Source: Sphingomonas bacterium (GTDB lineage: Bacteria > Pseudomonadota > Alphaproteobacteria > Sphingomonadales > Sphingomonadaceae). From it: a stretch of 55,244 bases of DNA. The position numbers were made by a program, and so were the translations under genes. Of the stretch, positions 9,644 to 23,342 are shown one piece after another (the first letter of the stretch is position 1; each line of letters starts with the position of its first letter). The stretch is from NCBI RefSeq assembly GCF_903642285.1, contig NZ_CAHJWJ010000021.1:1-55244 (forward strand), written 5' to 3'. The notes beneath the pieces were generated by a model. The model searched no databases, had not been told where the DNA came from, and saw only the letters and a list, made by a program, of their open reading frames with translations.

Positions 9644-9748
9644 CTGGCCACGCTGGACAAGGTAGCCATGGTGCGCGTCGCACACGTGTTGCCGGATCAT
9701 AGCGCTCCGGGCGATGGTTCCCTCGTCGCCTCGGAGCGGGACTGATCG

Positions 9749-9901
9749 GTGCGATCCGCACGCAAGCGCCGAGGTGTTGCGGTCGATGCTGCCGAAAGAG
9801 AAATCAACACGACGCTTAAGAAGAACCACCCCGATTGGTCCGACACCAATGCCTCCGAGTTCGTGAAAAGCGTTTACATCGACCCCGCCGGTCGCCGCTA
9901 G
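9749..9901 (+). CDS. Small hypothetical protein or gene remnant (50 aa)
   Basis: A GTG-initiated frame rich in charged residues, reading EREINTTLKKNHPDW then NASEFVKSVYIDPAGRR. The composition is protein-like rather than random GC-frame shadow, and it has no competing gene on either strand. I recognise no family. It sits between a truncated efflux gene and the response regulator, so it may be the 3' end of a lost gene. The stop overlaps the neighbouring convergent coding region only at its edge. Confidence 0.25.
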   Translation: MRSARKRRGVAVDAAEREINTTLKKNHPDWSDTNASEFVKSVYIDPAGRR

Positions 9902-9902
9902 A

Positions 9903-10319
9903 CTAGGCTGCCTGCAACGCCCTTGTGGCCCTGAGCTTCACGACCGAGGCCTTCTTCAATGTTCGTATGAAGCGTTTCGACTCGGAAATGATCTTGCTCT
10001 TGTCGAAACAAGCATGGGCTCCATGCTCGATTGCCTCGTTCGCCGCCTCGCTGCCATCCGTCGATGCGGATGAGACCACGACGATGGGCGCGTGTGGATA
10101 GCCCCGTAGTTCGTCGAGCAGCTTCAGCCCGTCGATACCCGGCATGTTCAGATCCAGCGTGATGATCGTTGGATAAAAGGACGCCATCAGCGCCCGCGCC
10201 GTGGGCACGTCGGGGGCCGTCGCAATCTCATGGCAACGCGCTTGCGTCGCCAGCAACTCCTCCACCATCGCTCTGATCGTACTTGAATCGTCGATAATCA
10301 ACACACGACTGTTACGCAT
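9903..10319 (-). CDS. CheY-like single-domain response regulator
   Basis: 138 residues, a stand-alone receiver domain with no output domain. The acidic pocket is D10/D11, the phospho-acceptor is D56 in TLDLNMPG, the switch Ser/Thr is S83 or S84 in VVSS, and the conserved lysine is K107 in CFDKS. All essential residues are present, so it should be phosphorylated by a histidine kinase. The C-terminal tail ending KLRATRALQAA is unusual but short. The nearby chemoreceptor-like gene at 7250 suggests a chemosensory pathway. No kinase is encoded in the window. Confidence 0.88.
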   Translation of the reverse strand: MRNSRVLIIDDSSTIRAMVEELLATQARCHEIATAPDVPTARALMASFYPTIITLDLNMPGIDGLKLLDELRGYPHAPIVVVSSASTDGSEAANEAIEHGAHACFDKSKIISESKRFIRTLKKASVVKLRATRALQAA

Positions 10320-10443
10320 TGTCGCTCTCCTTGTCAGACGTGTAGCTGACCGCAGTTAAGATTGACGCAGCGACGGCTCGCAACGATCTGATCCGCGCAA
10401 ATTCGCGACGAGCGGATCAGAACGCGGCGATGCGGGGTGCCAA

Positions 10444-10596
10444 TCAGGTCACGATCTCGGGGAGCGATCGGCGATAGGGATAGTTCGGCGCGAGCGTCGC
10501 ATGACCCGACCGCCGCATCGCCGCTGTCAGCCGTGCCATCGATGCGCCGAAGCGGCCATGGCCACGGAGCAGCAGCACGCCGCCTGGCGCGGTCAC
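10444..10596 (-). pseudogene. Alpha/beta hydrolase, N-terminal 50 residues only
   Basis: GTG 10596 overlaps the stop of the preceding acyl-ACP synthetase relic (GTGA). The frame reads GGVLLLRGHGRFGASMARL then RRSGHATLAPNYPYRR, the oxyanion-loop strand of a lipase/esterase-like hydrolase. The usual loop is HGxGR; here the first position reads R, so even this motif is altered. The frame stops at 10444 and no nucleophile elbow follows. The response regulator upstream region begins directly after. Confidence 0.55.
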
Positions 10597-11390
10597 GCTT
10601 CGCCAGGGGTGACCCGCGTACCGGAGCCGAGCACCGCAGATTCCGCCATCGTCCCGTAATCGAGCTTGCCGGTGCCGAGCACGGGCAGCGCGTCGATGAC
10701 GCGGACATCCTTGGGCAATGCGATGTCGGCGATCCCGTTGGCCTTGCTCCAACCCTGCAGCGCCGATGCCGTGACATCCTTGCGTGTCGTGAACAGCACC
10801 AGCTGCTCGCCCTTCCCTTGTGCGGGTCGGGACGGGTGACGACGGCATGGTCGCTGTCCGGCCACAGCTTGGTCGCATAGCCTTCGACCGCGGGGAGGGA
10901 GATCACTTGCCGCCGATCTTGGCGAACCGCTTGGCGCGGTCGCGGATCGTGACGAAGCCGGCATCGTCGATCGTCACGATGTCGCCGCTGTCGTGCCAGC
11001 CGCCCTCGGGCGGTTGCAGCACGCCCGGCCGATCCGCCTTCAGATACCCGGCCATGATGTTGGGCCCGCGGATCGACAGTCGTCCGCCGCGCTCGCCGTC
11101 CAGGTCGATGCCGGGCACCGGATCGAGCCTAGCCTCGACCCCGGGGGACAGGCGGCCGACGCTGCCGGCGCGGAAATGCATCGGCGTATTTACCGCGATC
11201 ACGGGCCGCCTCGGTCGCGCCATAGCCTTCGAGGATGCGCAGGCCGAACTTCTCGGCATAGGTCCGCCGGGTCTCGTCGCGCACCCGTTCGGCCCCCGCG
11301 AAGATGTAGCGCAGCGAATAGAAGTCGTAGCCATGCGCCATCCGCGCATAGCCCGACAGGAAGGTGTCGGTACCGAACAGCAGATCCGCA
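10593..11390 (-). pseudogene. Aas-type acyl-ACP synthetase (AMP-binding domain), fragment with several frameshifts
   Basis: On the minus strand the sequence enters the AMP-binding half of an Aas protein (2-acylglycerophosphoethanolamine acyltransferase / acyl-ACP synthetase) at [14 protein letters not shown], then [14 protein letters not shown] and the core motif LEGYGATE. The frame shifts near 11215 to [17 protein letters not shown], then [18 protein letters not shown] and [12 protein letters not shown]. It shifts again at about 10904 (ISLPAVEGYATKLWPD) and about 10815 (QLVLFTTRKDVTASALQ), ending LPVLGTGKLDYGTM. Real Aas proteins exceed 1100 residues, and the permease and acyltransferase domains are absent. 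The acyl-adenylate-forming activity is surely lost. Confidence 0.75.
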
Positions 11391-12893
11391 GCGACGATCG
11401 CGGCCCAGGCGGCGAGCGCCCATGCCGGCAGCGCGAAGAACCCAGCCAGCACCGCGAGCGATGCGGCCGTCACGACCAGCAGCGGGAAGCGGATGTCGAT
11501 GCGGCGCGCTGCGGGCCGCCATCCCATCGCGGCCGCGCCGCCGGAAATGGAGGCGCCGAGCAGGCTCAGGCCGGTCATCGCCGCATCGTCGGCGACGCCG
11601 TGGACATGGATCAGCGGCAGGACGACGACCGCGACCGCCAGCGCGGCGATCTGCCCCGCATCGCCGATCCGGCCGTCCGTCCGCCACAACCGCCACAGCG
11701 CCGGGCCGCCATAGATCGCCATCGTCGCGGCGATCACGATAGCGAGCATAGCCTGGTCCGCACCGCGCCATGCCGCGATCAGCAGCAATGCGGTCGCCAG
11801 CCCGATCGCGGCGATATCCGCAAGCGCCGCCTCCCGGCGTGACAGCCAGACAATCGCGACCGAGATCAGCCCGAACAACGCCCAGTGCAGCGGTTCGAAC
11901 CCGCCGACCGCGACGAGCGCCGCCATCTGCGCGCAGCCGACCAGCGCGCCCACGATCTGGACGATGCGTCCGCGGTAGTCACCCGCCAACGGCAACGGCA
12001 GGCCGATCGCCAGCAGCATGACGTAGCCGCCCATCGACAGGGCCGCGGCGGTGTCCAGCGCACCCCCCGCGATCAGCATCAGCCCCCAGCCGAAACCGCC
12101 GAGCAGCGCCCCCGCACCGAGCCAAATCCAGCGCTGGTAGCGCGACAAGGCGCACAGGCCGCCGACCGCCAAGGCGAGATAGGCCGACAGCAGCGGAATG
12201 TCGGGCGCCCGAACCGACGAGCGCGGGCGCGGCAAGGCCGCCGACCAAGCCCAGCAGCGCGCTTGGCGCACCGAACCGGATCGCCAGCGCGCCCGCCAGC
12301 GCGGTGATGGCGGCCATCCCGGCAAACGCCGTCAGTGGGCCGACGAGGTAATAAAGGTTCGCCGCGACCAGCACGCTGGCATACAGCGTCGCGATGCCGG
12401 CACCCGATAGCGACTGACGGACGCGGACATCGCGGACCTTGGCCTCGCCGCGAAGCGCCGCCTCGGCACCCGCGATCAGCCCGCAACCGAACAACAGCCC
12501 GCACACGACGCGGATCACGGGTAAAGTAAGCCGGCATCGATCGAATATTTGACGATCAGGAACCCCGCGACCGCCAGCGTCACGCCGCCCGCCCAGATCG
12601 GCAAGCGACGACCGAATATGTCCTCGAACCCGAAGCCGCGCGCGACCGCCGGCTCGTCGGCCATGAATGGATCGGGAACGCTCGCAATGGCGAGGTCGGG
12701 TGCCGGTTCGTCGGGCGCGATGTCGTCGGGGAGCAGGACGGCGGGTGCCGGAGCGCGCTCGACGATCGGCGGTGGCATCGGCGACGGCACCGTGTCGACC
12801 ATGGATCGTTCCTCGAAAACGGGATGCCCGTATTCGAGGATGAATACCCGCCGCCGCAGGTCCTCAACCCGTGTCCACAGCACGGCGCAGCCG
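11390..12893 (-). pseudogene. DUF2339 membrane protein, frameshifted and fused in frame to the Aas relic
   Basis: A large multi-span inner-membrane protein family of unknown role. The N-terminal proline/acidic linker and the first membrane segment (IWAGGVTLAVAGFLIVKYS) read in one frame, which ends at about 12515. The next part (VVCGLLFGCGLIAGAEAAL) is in a second frame to about 12200, and the remaining hydrophobic spans are in a third. Near 11385-11400 the DUF2339 sequence ([13 protein letters not shown]) runs without a stop into the Aas core ([15 protein letters not shown]), giving a chimeric open frame. The C-terminal part of DUF2339 is lost. Two frameshifts plus the fusion make a working product very unlikely. 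Confidence 0.7.
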
Positions 12894-13424
12894 ATGATCC
12901 TGCGCGAAGGGCGGGCGCTGATGGCGGAGGTCGGCTTCGCGCGCTTCTCGGCGCGAGCGGATCGGCTATTCGATCGGGACAATCTACAACGTGTTCGGCA
13001 GCCATGACCGGCTCGTCCTCGCCATCAATACGCAGACGTTCGTCCTGTGGGCCGACCATCTCCGCGCCCGGCTCGCCAACGCTGGCGACGACCGGATCCG
13101 CGCTCTCGTTGAGGGGTATTTCGCCTTCGCGCGCGACAATACGAACCTGTGGATGGCGATCTACGACCATCGCCTGCCGCCGGAAATGCCGATGCCCGAT
13201 CCGGATGCCGCGATCAGGGGCGTGCTGACGGAGATCGTTATCGATGAAATCGCCAAGGTGCGATCGACCGACACCGGGCATACGCCGCCGCGCTGGCCCG
13301 ATCTCTGATCGCCACGGTGCATGGGCATTGCAGCTTCGCGGTCACCGGCGCATTCGCGTTGATGGGTGAGGACCGTCCGGAAGGCGCGGCGCTCGATCGC
13401 GTGCGCGAAAGCCTGGATCGTTGA
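12894..13424 (+). pseudogene. TetR-family regulator with two frameshifts
   Basis: Three pieces in different frames make one TetR protein. ILREGRALMAEVGFARFSAR is the first helix. After a shift near 12958 comes the recognition region (natural form IGTIYNVFGSHDRL) and the ligand domain ARLANAGDDRIRALVEGYF, then WMAIYDHRLPPEMPMPD. After a shift near 13275 the frame reads ALARSLIATVHGHCSFAVTG and ends DRVRESLDR. The last piece matches the TetR C-terminal WHG-type domain. It is divergently placed relative to the DUF2339 relic and abuts an IS3 remnant. Probably inactive. Confidence 0.65.
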
Positions 13425-13426
13425 GC

Positions 13427-14047
13427 TTAGCGCGTTCCCGTGATGAACGAGCGTCTGGTATTGGCAAGGAGTTGAGCGGATCCGACCGCCCCGGTTCTCG
13501 ATCTTGCGGAGCGCGGAGAGCGGCGACGATCTTGCGGGTGGCCAGGTCGAGCACGGCGGCGAGATACAGCCATCCTTCGCCGTCGCGATATAGGTAATGT
13601 CGGCGAGCCAGACGCGGTTCGGTGCCGCGGCGGTGACTCCTGCTTCAGCAGGTTCGGCGCGACCGGAAGATGGTGGCGGCTGTCAGTGGTGGATGGGCGG
13701 AACCGGCGGCCCGCAAGAGCGCGGATGCCGTGGTGCCGCATCAGGCGCTCGACCCGGCCACGGCTCGCCGTCCTGCCTTCCGCGCGAAGCGCGGCAGGCA
13801 TCCTGGGGCTGCCGTAACGCCCATGATGCTCGCTGTGGAGACGACGGACGTCGCCGAGCAGCTTGCGGTTCGCCGCGGATCGTGCGCTCTCCGGGCGACA
13901 GCGCCATGCGTAATAGCCGCTGGCCGACACCTCGAGGACGCGGCACACAGCCGGACAGGCCATCTGCTGGCATGATCGCGGATGAAGTTGAAGCTCATCT
14001 CGGCACCTTCGCGAAGATGCCGATCGCTTTTTTTTACGTCGCTCCAT
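13427..14047 (-). mobile_element. IS3-family transposase OrfB remnant
   Basis: The minus strand carries OrfB of an IS3-family element: REGAEMSFNFIRDHASRWPV, then EVSASGYYAWRCRPESARSA and GDVRRLHSEHHGRYGSPRM, and in a further frame AVLDLATRKIV. Frame changes occur near 13975 and 13610. The integrase core stops after KIV near 13535, so the second and third DDE residues are missing. A run of eight A residues at the 5' end of OrfB resembles the programmed -1 frameshift site of these elements, but no OrfA is found beyond it. I could not identify terminal inverted repeats or a target duplication. A dead fragment. Confidence 0.75.
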
Positions 14048-14146
14048 CCGCGTGTTTCAAAACAGTTCAAACTCGGCAGTCCTACGCCTTGGCAACTAGC
14101 AACTTGGCGCTTCTGCGAAAATTACCCAATGACTTACATTTAATAT

Positions 14147-14909
14147 TTAGCCCGTTCGGGGACTCGGAACTTGAAGTTTACGTTTCGTGATGTGGGTTGT
14201 GGGGCCTGTCGCTCCGTCAGCCCGAACATAGTCGCGCTGCCATCCTTCACGCACGGCATCCGCATCGTTCTGCCGGAGGCGGCTATTAAAGTCGCTGCGA
14301 CTGTCCTGCCAGCGACGGTAGTCGGCGGCGAGGCCTGAGTCGTCGGCAAGCTCGTGCGCAACCGGTTGGACGGCGTCGAGGACGCCGTGGGGTACGAGAG
14401 CGAGGAAACAGAACGCCTCGTCCTCGGCGAACCTGATCCGACCGGGCCGGGTGAACCGCCAGTTCATCGTGAAGGTGAACGGCAGCCAGTCGGTCTCAAC
14501 CAGCCCCTCCAGCGCGGTGATCCCGTCCTTGATGACATTGGGCGGGCCGCGGGCGACCAACGCCCAGCCGGGCGGCGTGCGGAACAGCCAGCCGGGGTGG
14601 AACGTCAGCACGCCATGGCCAAAGTGCGAGACGATCAGTCGCTCGATCGCTTCGCGTCCGGCACGGCTGAAGACGGTGATCGCTTCCACGCCGGCACCGC
14701 CGTCCCATTCGGCATCGAACGCGAACGGGCAGCGCAGCTCCCAGCCGCTGGCGTTGGCGACCGTCATCGGCGTGCAGCGATAGGCGAACCGCTGGGTGGT
14801 CTGATCCATCCAGTCCCGCTTCGATCCGCCAGGCATCAACGGCGGCGCGTGCGGCTCGACGCGGTAACAATCGAGCCCGGGCGGCGGCAGGACGCTCGCG
14901 TGTTTCGGC

Positions 14910-14923
<14 letters not shown>
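14147..14923 (-). CDS. DUF6065 family protein
   Basis: From ATG 14923 the protein has 258 residues and appears complete: LDCYRVEPHAPPLMPGGS, then QRFAYRCTPMTVANASGWEL and WLFRTPPGWALVARGPPN, a pattern I associate with the uncharacterised DUF6065 family. A GLVETDWLPFTFTMNWRFT segment and an Arg/Lys-rich C-terminus follow. The start overlaps the stop of the autotransporter gene by 14 bases on the same strand, so the two may be co-transcribed. An upstream ATG at 14971 would lie inside the autotransporter and is less likely. No signal peptide. The function is unknown. Confidence 0.75.
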
Positions 14924-19925
<5,002 letters not shown>

Positions 19926-20079
19926 CTACCGCCCCAAATGTTCCGATGACGACCGGGCGAGGTTATGACGGTACAGCGCCGCGGATGATGCCGCAGCAGC
20001 CGCTTCTAATCATGCAAACCCCCCGGGCGTTTCTTACAACGTCCACGGCCAAACCGTAGCGTCCTGAGAGCGACTGGAA

Positions 20080-20097
20080 ACCCTCTGATCGGAGGGT
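20080..20097. promoter_or_regulatory. 18-bp imperfect dyad between luxR and the autotransporter
   Basis: The sequence accctctgatcggagggt is symmetrical except for one T/G pair. It starts ten bases after the luxR stop and lies about 155 bases upstream of the autotransporter start. Its length and GATC centre resemble lux/tra boxes, so it could be a LuxR operator. On the minus strand it can also fold into a short hairpin followed by TTT, so a weak terminator of luxR is the alternative. Confidence 0.4.
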
Positions 20098-20106
20098 GTA
20101 TGGATT

Positions 20107-20826
20107 TCAGGCAGACACGATGCCAAGCTCGATTGCGATCGCAACTAACGTGACGCGCGAACGAGCCTTCAGTCGCGCTTTCGCCTTTTCGACGAACTCA
20201 TGCGCGGTCGATGGCGCGATATGGAGTGCTCGAGCGATCGCCGTATCCGACAATCCGTGTGCGACCAGGCGCACGCAGGCGATTTCGCGGTCGGTAAGCC
20301 CGGCGGGTGCCCGAGCAAATCCGTGGCGCGGCATCATTGCCCGGACGTGCCCGTGCATCTGCGTCGCCAGCACACCAATGTAAGCGCGCGCATCAGGCGT
20401 AACGATCGGATCCGGTCCGCTGAGGCTAACGATTCCGATGCGGCGTTCGCTAAGCGGCACCGGCACGACCAACCCGTCCTTCCACCCCTCTGTGGCGACG
20501 CGCTCGAGCGCTTCCCGACCGGCTTCTGCGAACTTCCGATCTGCGCGTAGGTCGCTCCACGTGAAGACATCAGTCCGGTGCTGAAGCGCCCCCACGACCG
20601 GGTCATGCTCGAGCAATCCGGAACTCATGTAGAATCTGCGCCAATCATCGGGCCAATCGATCAGATAAAATACACAGCGGTCGCGCTCATCCAGGTCGAC
20701 GACACCACAAGCGAAAGCATCGAATCCCAGCGGCTCCATCGTCGAGCGAAAAAGTTCGCCGCAATGCGTTGGATCATGGGCGAGCCTAAGCTTGCTGGTC
20801 CACTGTATTATATCGTTTCGAAACAA
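20107..20826 (-). CDS. LuxR-family regulator with autoinducer-binding domain (LuxR solo)
   Basis: The N-terminal half is an autoinducer-binding domain. All six residues usually conserved for acyl-homoserine-lactone binding can be placed: W and Y in DDWRRFYM, D and P in EHDPVV, W in FTWSDL and G in WKDGLVV. The C-terminal half is a GerE-type helix-turn-helix (LTDREIACVRLVAHGLSDTA, then ARALHIAPSTAHEFVEKAKA). I chose TTG 20826, which gives 239 residues, the normal family size. An ATG at 20913 would overlap the upstream polyprenyl synthase gene by 56 bases. No luxI is visible in the window, so it behaves as a solo. It is adjacent to, and on the same strand as, the autotransporter. Confidence 0.85.
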   Translation of the reverse strand: MFRNDIIQWTSKLRLAHDPTHCGELFRSTMEPLGFDAFACGVVDLDERDRCVFYLIDWPDDWRRFYMSSGLLEHDPVVGALQHRTDVFTWSDLRADRKFAEAGREALERVATEGWKDGLVVPVPLSERRIGIVSLSGPDPIVTPDARAYIGVLATQMHGHVRAMMPRHGFARAPAGLTDREIACVRLVAHGLSDTAIARALHIAPSTAHEFVEKAKARLKARSRVTLVAIAIELGIVSA

Positions 20827-20857
20827 AGTTAGAGCGTCCCCAGCGCCCGGGCGGTCG

Positions 20858-21871
20858 TCAATAGGCGCGGGAGATCGCGAACTCGACCGCCTCGACCATC
20901 GCCTCTTTCGCATTCCCTGCAGGGAAGCCGGCGATCGAATCGATTGCGCGCCGACCGTAATGCCGGGCGCGCGCCAGCGTATCGTCGATCGCGCGCGCGT
21001 CGCGGATCAGCCCGACCGCCTGCGCCAGGTCCGTGTCGCTCGACCGGCGACCCTCGATCGCATCCTTCCAGAATGCGCGCTCGTCGGACGATCCGCGGGC
21101 ATAGGCCAGGATGACGGGAAGCGTCATCTTGCCTTCGCGGAAATCGTCGCCCGTGTCCTTGCCCATCGTTCCGGCGTCGGAGACATAGTCGATGGCGTCG
21201 TCGACCAGCTGGAACGCGATGCCGAGATTGCGGCCATAGGCGTCGAGTGCGTTTTCCTCGCTCTCGGGCCGTTCGGCGACGACTGCGGCGATCCGGCAGG
21301 CGGCGGCGAACAACGCGGCGGTCTTTGCCCCGATGATATCGAGATAGCGGTCCTCCGCCAGATCGATCCGCCGCGCCGCGGTGAGCTGGTTCACTTCGCC
21401 TTCCGCGATGATCGCGGAGGTGTTCGACAGGATCTTCAAGACCTTCTGGCTGCCGTCGTCGACCATCAGTTCGAACGCGCGGCTGAACAGGAAATCGCCG
21501 ACCAGGATGCTCGCGGGGTTGCCCCAGATGATGTTCGCGGTCCGCCTGCCCCGGCGCAGATCGGAACCGTCGACGACATCGTCGTGCAGCAACGTCGCGG
21601 TGTGGATGAATTCGACCGCCGCCGCCAGCCGGTGGTGACGATTGCCGGTATAGCCGATCAGCCGCGCGCTCGCGAGCGTCAGCATCGGCCGCATCCGCTT
21701 GCCGCCGCCCGCGATCAGGTGGCCGGCAAGTTCGGGGATCAGCGGGATATCCGACTGCATACGACCGAGGATGACCGCGTTTACGAGGTTCAGGTCGCCG
21801 GCGACCAGCGCGACCATCGGGTCGAGCGAGGGCTGCGGACCGGAGTCGAGGCGGTGGATCGTTGCACTCAT
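20858..21871 (-). CDS. ispB: Long-chain polyprenyl diphosphate synthase
   Basis: A trans-prenyltransferase of 337 residues from ATG 21871. The first Asp-rich motif is LLHDDVVD and the second is in FQLVDDAIDYVSD, with GGGKRMRPML near the N-terminus for diphosphate binding and GAKTAALF at the start of the second half. These enzymes condense isopentenyl diphosphate onto an allylic primer. In sphingomonads the product is expected to be the decaprenyl chain of ubiquinone-10, though chain length cannot be proven from the motifs. The gene is divergent from chorismate mutase, and the 128 bases between them must hold both promoters. An in-frame ATG at 21949 precedes non-conserved sequence. Confidence 0.9.
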   Translation of the reverse strand: MSATIHRLDSGPQPSLDPMVALVAGDLNLVNAVILGRMQSDIPLIPELAGHLIAGGGKRMRPMLTLASARLIGYTGNRHHRLAAAVEFIHTATLLHDDVVDGSDLRRGRRTANIIWGNPASILVGDFLFSRAFELMVDDGSQKVLKILSNTSAIIAEGEVNQLTAARRIDLAEDRYLDIIGAKTAALFAAACRIAAVVAERPESEENALDAYGRNLGIAFQLVDDAIDYVSDAGTMGKDTGDDFREGKMTLPVILAYARGSSDERAFWKDAIEGRRSSDTDLAQAVGLIRDARAIDDTLARARHYGRRAIDSIAGFPAGNAKEAMVEAVEFAISRAY

Positions 21872-21999
21872 GTCGGGGCGAAGCCTGTGGCGGGAACCCG
21901 GCATGAACGCAACCCTCCCGGGCGAAGGGGTACTTGCCGGGCGCGGCAAAACCCGGCAACGGCGGCGGTGCGGGCATCGAGCCCGGGGAAGGGGCGCGG

Positions 22000-22278
22000 A
22001 TGTCCGACGATACGCTCGGCGGGTATCGCCAAAGCATCGACAACATCGATGCCGCGCTCGTCCACATTCTGGCTGAACGGTTCAAGGTCACCCAGGCGGT
22101 CGGCCGTTACAAGGCCCAGTCCGGACTACCCGCCGCCGACCCCGGTCGCGAAGAGGCGCAGATCGCACGGCTGCGCGCGCTGGCCGAAAGCGCACACCTC
22201 GATCCGGAATTCACCGAGAAATTCCTGCGCTTCATCATCGACGAAGTCATCCGCCATCACGAGCGGCTTCGTGGCTGA
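22000..22278 (+). CDS. Chorismate mutase (AroQ type)
   Basis: A 92-residue all-helical AroQ-type mutase converting chorismate to prephenate for Phe/Tyr synthesis. The expected pattern is there: an N-terminal SIDNIDAALVHILAERF helix, then AVGRYKAQSGLPAADPGREE with the conserved Arg and Lys, and a C-terminal FLRFIIDEVIRHHERLR helix. The length is typical for a stand-alone domain. ATG 22000 is the start that leaves the helix intact, whereas an ATG at 21934 would add a low-complexity, poorly conserved tail. A DUF2147 gene follows 12 bases later on the same strand. Confidence 0.9.
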   Translation: MSDDTLGGYRQSIDNIDAALVHILAERFKVTQAVGRYKAQSGLPAADPGREEAQIARLRALAESAHLDPEFTEKFLRFIIDEVIRHHERLRG

Positions 22279-22290
22279 TCGGGGCCGACG

Positions 22291-22686
22291 ATGATCGACG
22301 TGATCCTGACGCTGCTGGCAGCGGCGCAGGCGGCCGCCCCGGTCGCTGCCCCCACAACGATCGAGGGACAGTGGCACAATCTGACGAACAGCGTCGAAGT
22401 ACGGATCGGGCCGTGCGGCAAGGCGCTATGCGGCTGGGCGACGCGCGCCAGCCCGGAGGCCGAGGCGGCGGCGAAAAACGGGGGGACGTCCGAACTCGTC
22501 GGCACGATGCTGCTGCGTGACATGACGCCCGCGGGGAAGAACCGCTGGACCGGCACCTTGTTCGTGCCCGACCGCGATATCACCGTCTGGGCATCGGTGG
22601 CGCTGGCCGATCCCGGCACGATCACGATGCGTGGATGCCTGGTGCCCAATTTCATCTGCAAGTCGCAGACGTGGAAGCGCCGATGA
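22291..22686 (+). CDS. DUF2147 secreted protein
   Basis: 131 residues with an N-terminal hydrophobic signal (VILTLLAAAQAAAPVAAP). The DUF2147 pattern follows: IEGQWHNLTNSVEVRIGPCG, then KALCGWATRAS and MRGCLVPNFICKSQTWKR. Four cysteines suggest disulphides in the periplasm. Family members are small periplasmic beta-barrel-like proteins of unknown function. The stop overlaps the next start by ATGA, so it is probably translated together with the dTMP kinase. Confidence 0.8.
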   Translation: MIDVILTLLAAAQAAAPVAAPTTIEGQWHNLTNSVEVRIGPCGKALCGWATRASPEAEAAAKNGGTSELVGTMLLRDMTPAGKNRWTGTLFVPDRDITVWASVALADPGTITMRGCLVPNFICKSQTWKRR

Positions 22687-23342
22687 GCGTGTTCCTCGCG
22701 ATCGAGGGTGCGGACGGTGCCGGCAAGGCGACCGCATCGGCGGCGGTCGCCGACCTGCTCCGCGCCAACGGCAAGCGCGCCGCGGTGGTGTCGTTCCCGC
22801 GCTACGGGGATACCATCGGCGGGCATATGCTGGGGGAACTGCTATCCGGTCGGTTGCCGCGGGGTGCGACGCCCGAATCGGCGGCGGTGCTGTACGCGCT
22901 CGACCGGTTCGAATCGCGCGCCCACGTCGGCGACGTCGCGGCGGCGAACGACGTGGTGGTGTTCGACCGGTATGTGGCGTCGAACATGGCGTATCAGGCG
23001 GCAAAGGTCGGCAGCGACGAGGCCGATCGGCTGATGCGCTGGATCCTGGCGCTGGAGACCGGGGCGTTCGGCCTGCGACCGCCGGACCTGTCGGTCTATC
23101 TGGACACGCCGCCCGCGCGCGCGCTGGACCAGATCCTGCAGAAACGGCGGCGTTCCTATACCGACCGCGCGCTGGACGAGAACGAGGCGGATGCCCGCCT
23201 GCAACTGGCGGTCCGCACGGCCTATCGGTCGATGGTCGCGCGATCCATCGCTGGGCGCTGGATAACCGTCGCCACGATGGCGGGCGATGCGATGCGGACG
23301 CCCGCTGCGATCGCCGAGGAGATCGTGGCGGCGATCAGCTGA
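22683..23342 (+). CDS. tmk: Thymidylate kinase
   Basis: 219 residues. P-loop EGADGAGKAT, then the FPRYGD motif, YALDRFESR, and the DRY motif in FDRYVASNMAYQAAK. These match dTMP kinase, which phosphorylates dTMP to dTDP. The P-loop has Ala instead of Ser/Thr directly after the lysine, with Thr next. The mycobacterial enzyme shows the same GKxT arrangement and a similar DRYVASN segment, so this looks like that variant rather than a dead enzyme. The start ATG 22683 overlaps the preceding stop, and the end overlaps the convergent CoA-binding gene by eight bases. Confidence 0.82.
   Translation: MSVFLAIEGADGAGKATASAAVADLLRANGKRAAVVSFPRYGDTIGGHMLGELLSGRLPRGATPESAAVLYALDRFESRAHVGDVAAANDVVVFDRYVASNMAYQAAKVGSDEADRLMRWILALETGAFGLRPPDLSVYLDTPPARALDQILQKRRRSYTDRALDENEADARLQLAVRTAYRSMVARSIAGRWITVATMAGDAMRTPAAIAEEIVAAIS

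Noticed and set aside
22683..23342. Ala in place of Ser/Thr after the P-loop lysine of the dTMP kinase, considered as a dead enzyme
   Set aside because: The mycobacterial dTMP kinase also lacks the first Ser/Thr (GKxT), and all other motifs are intact.
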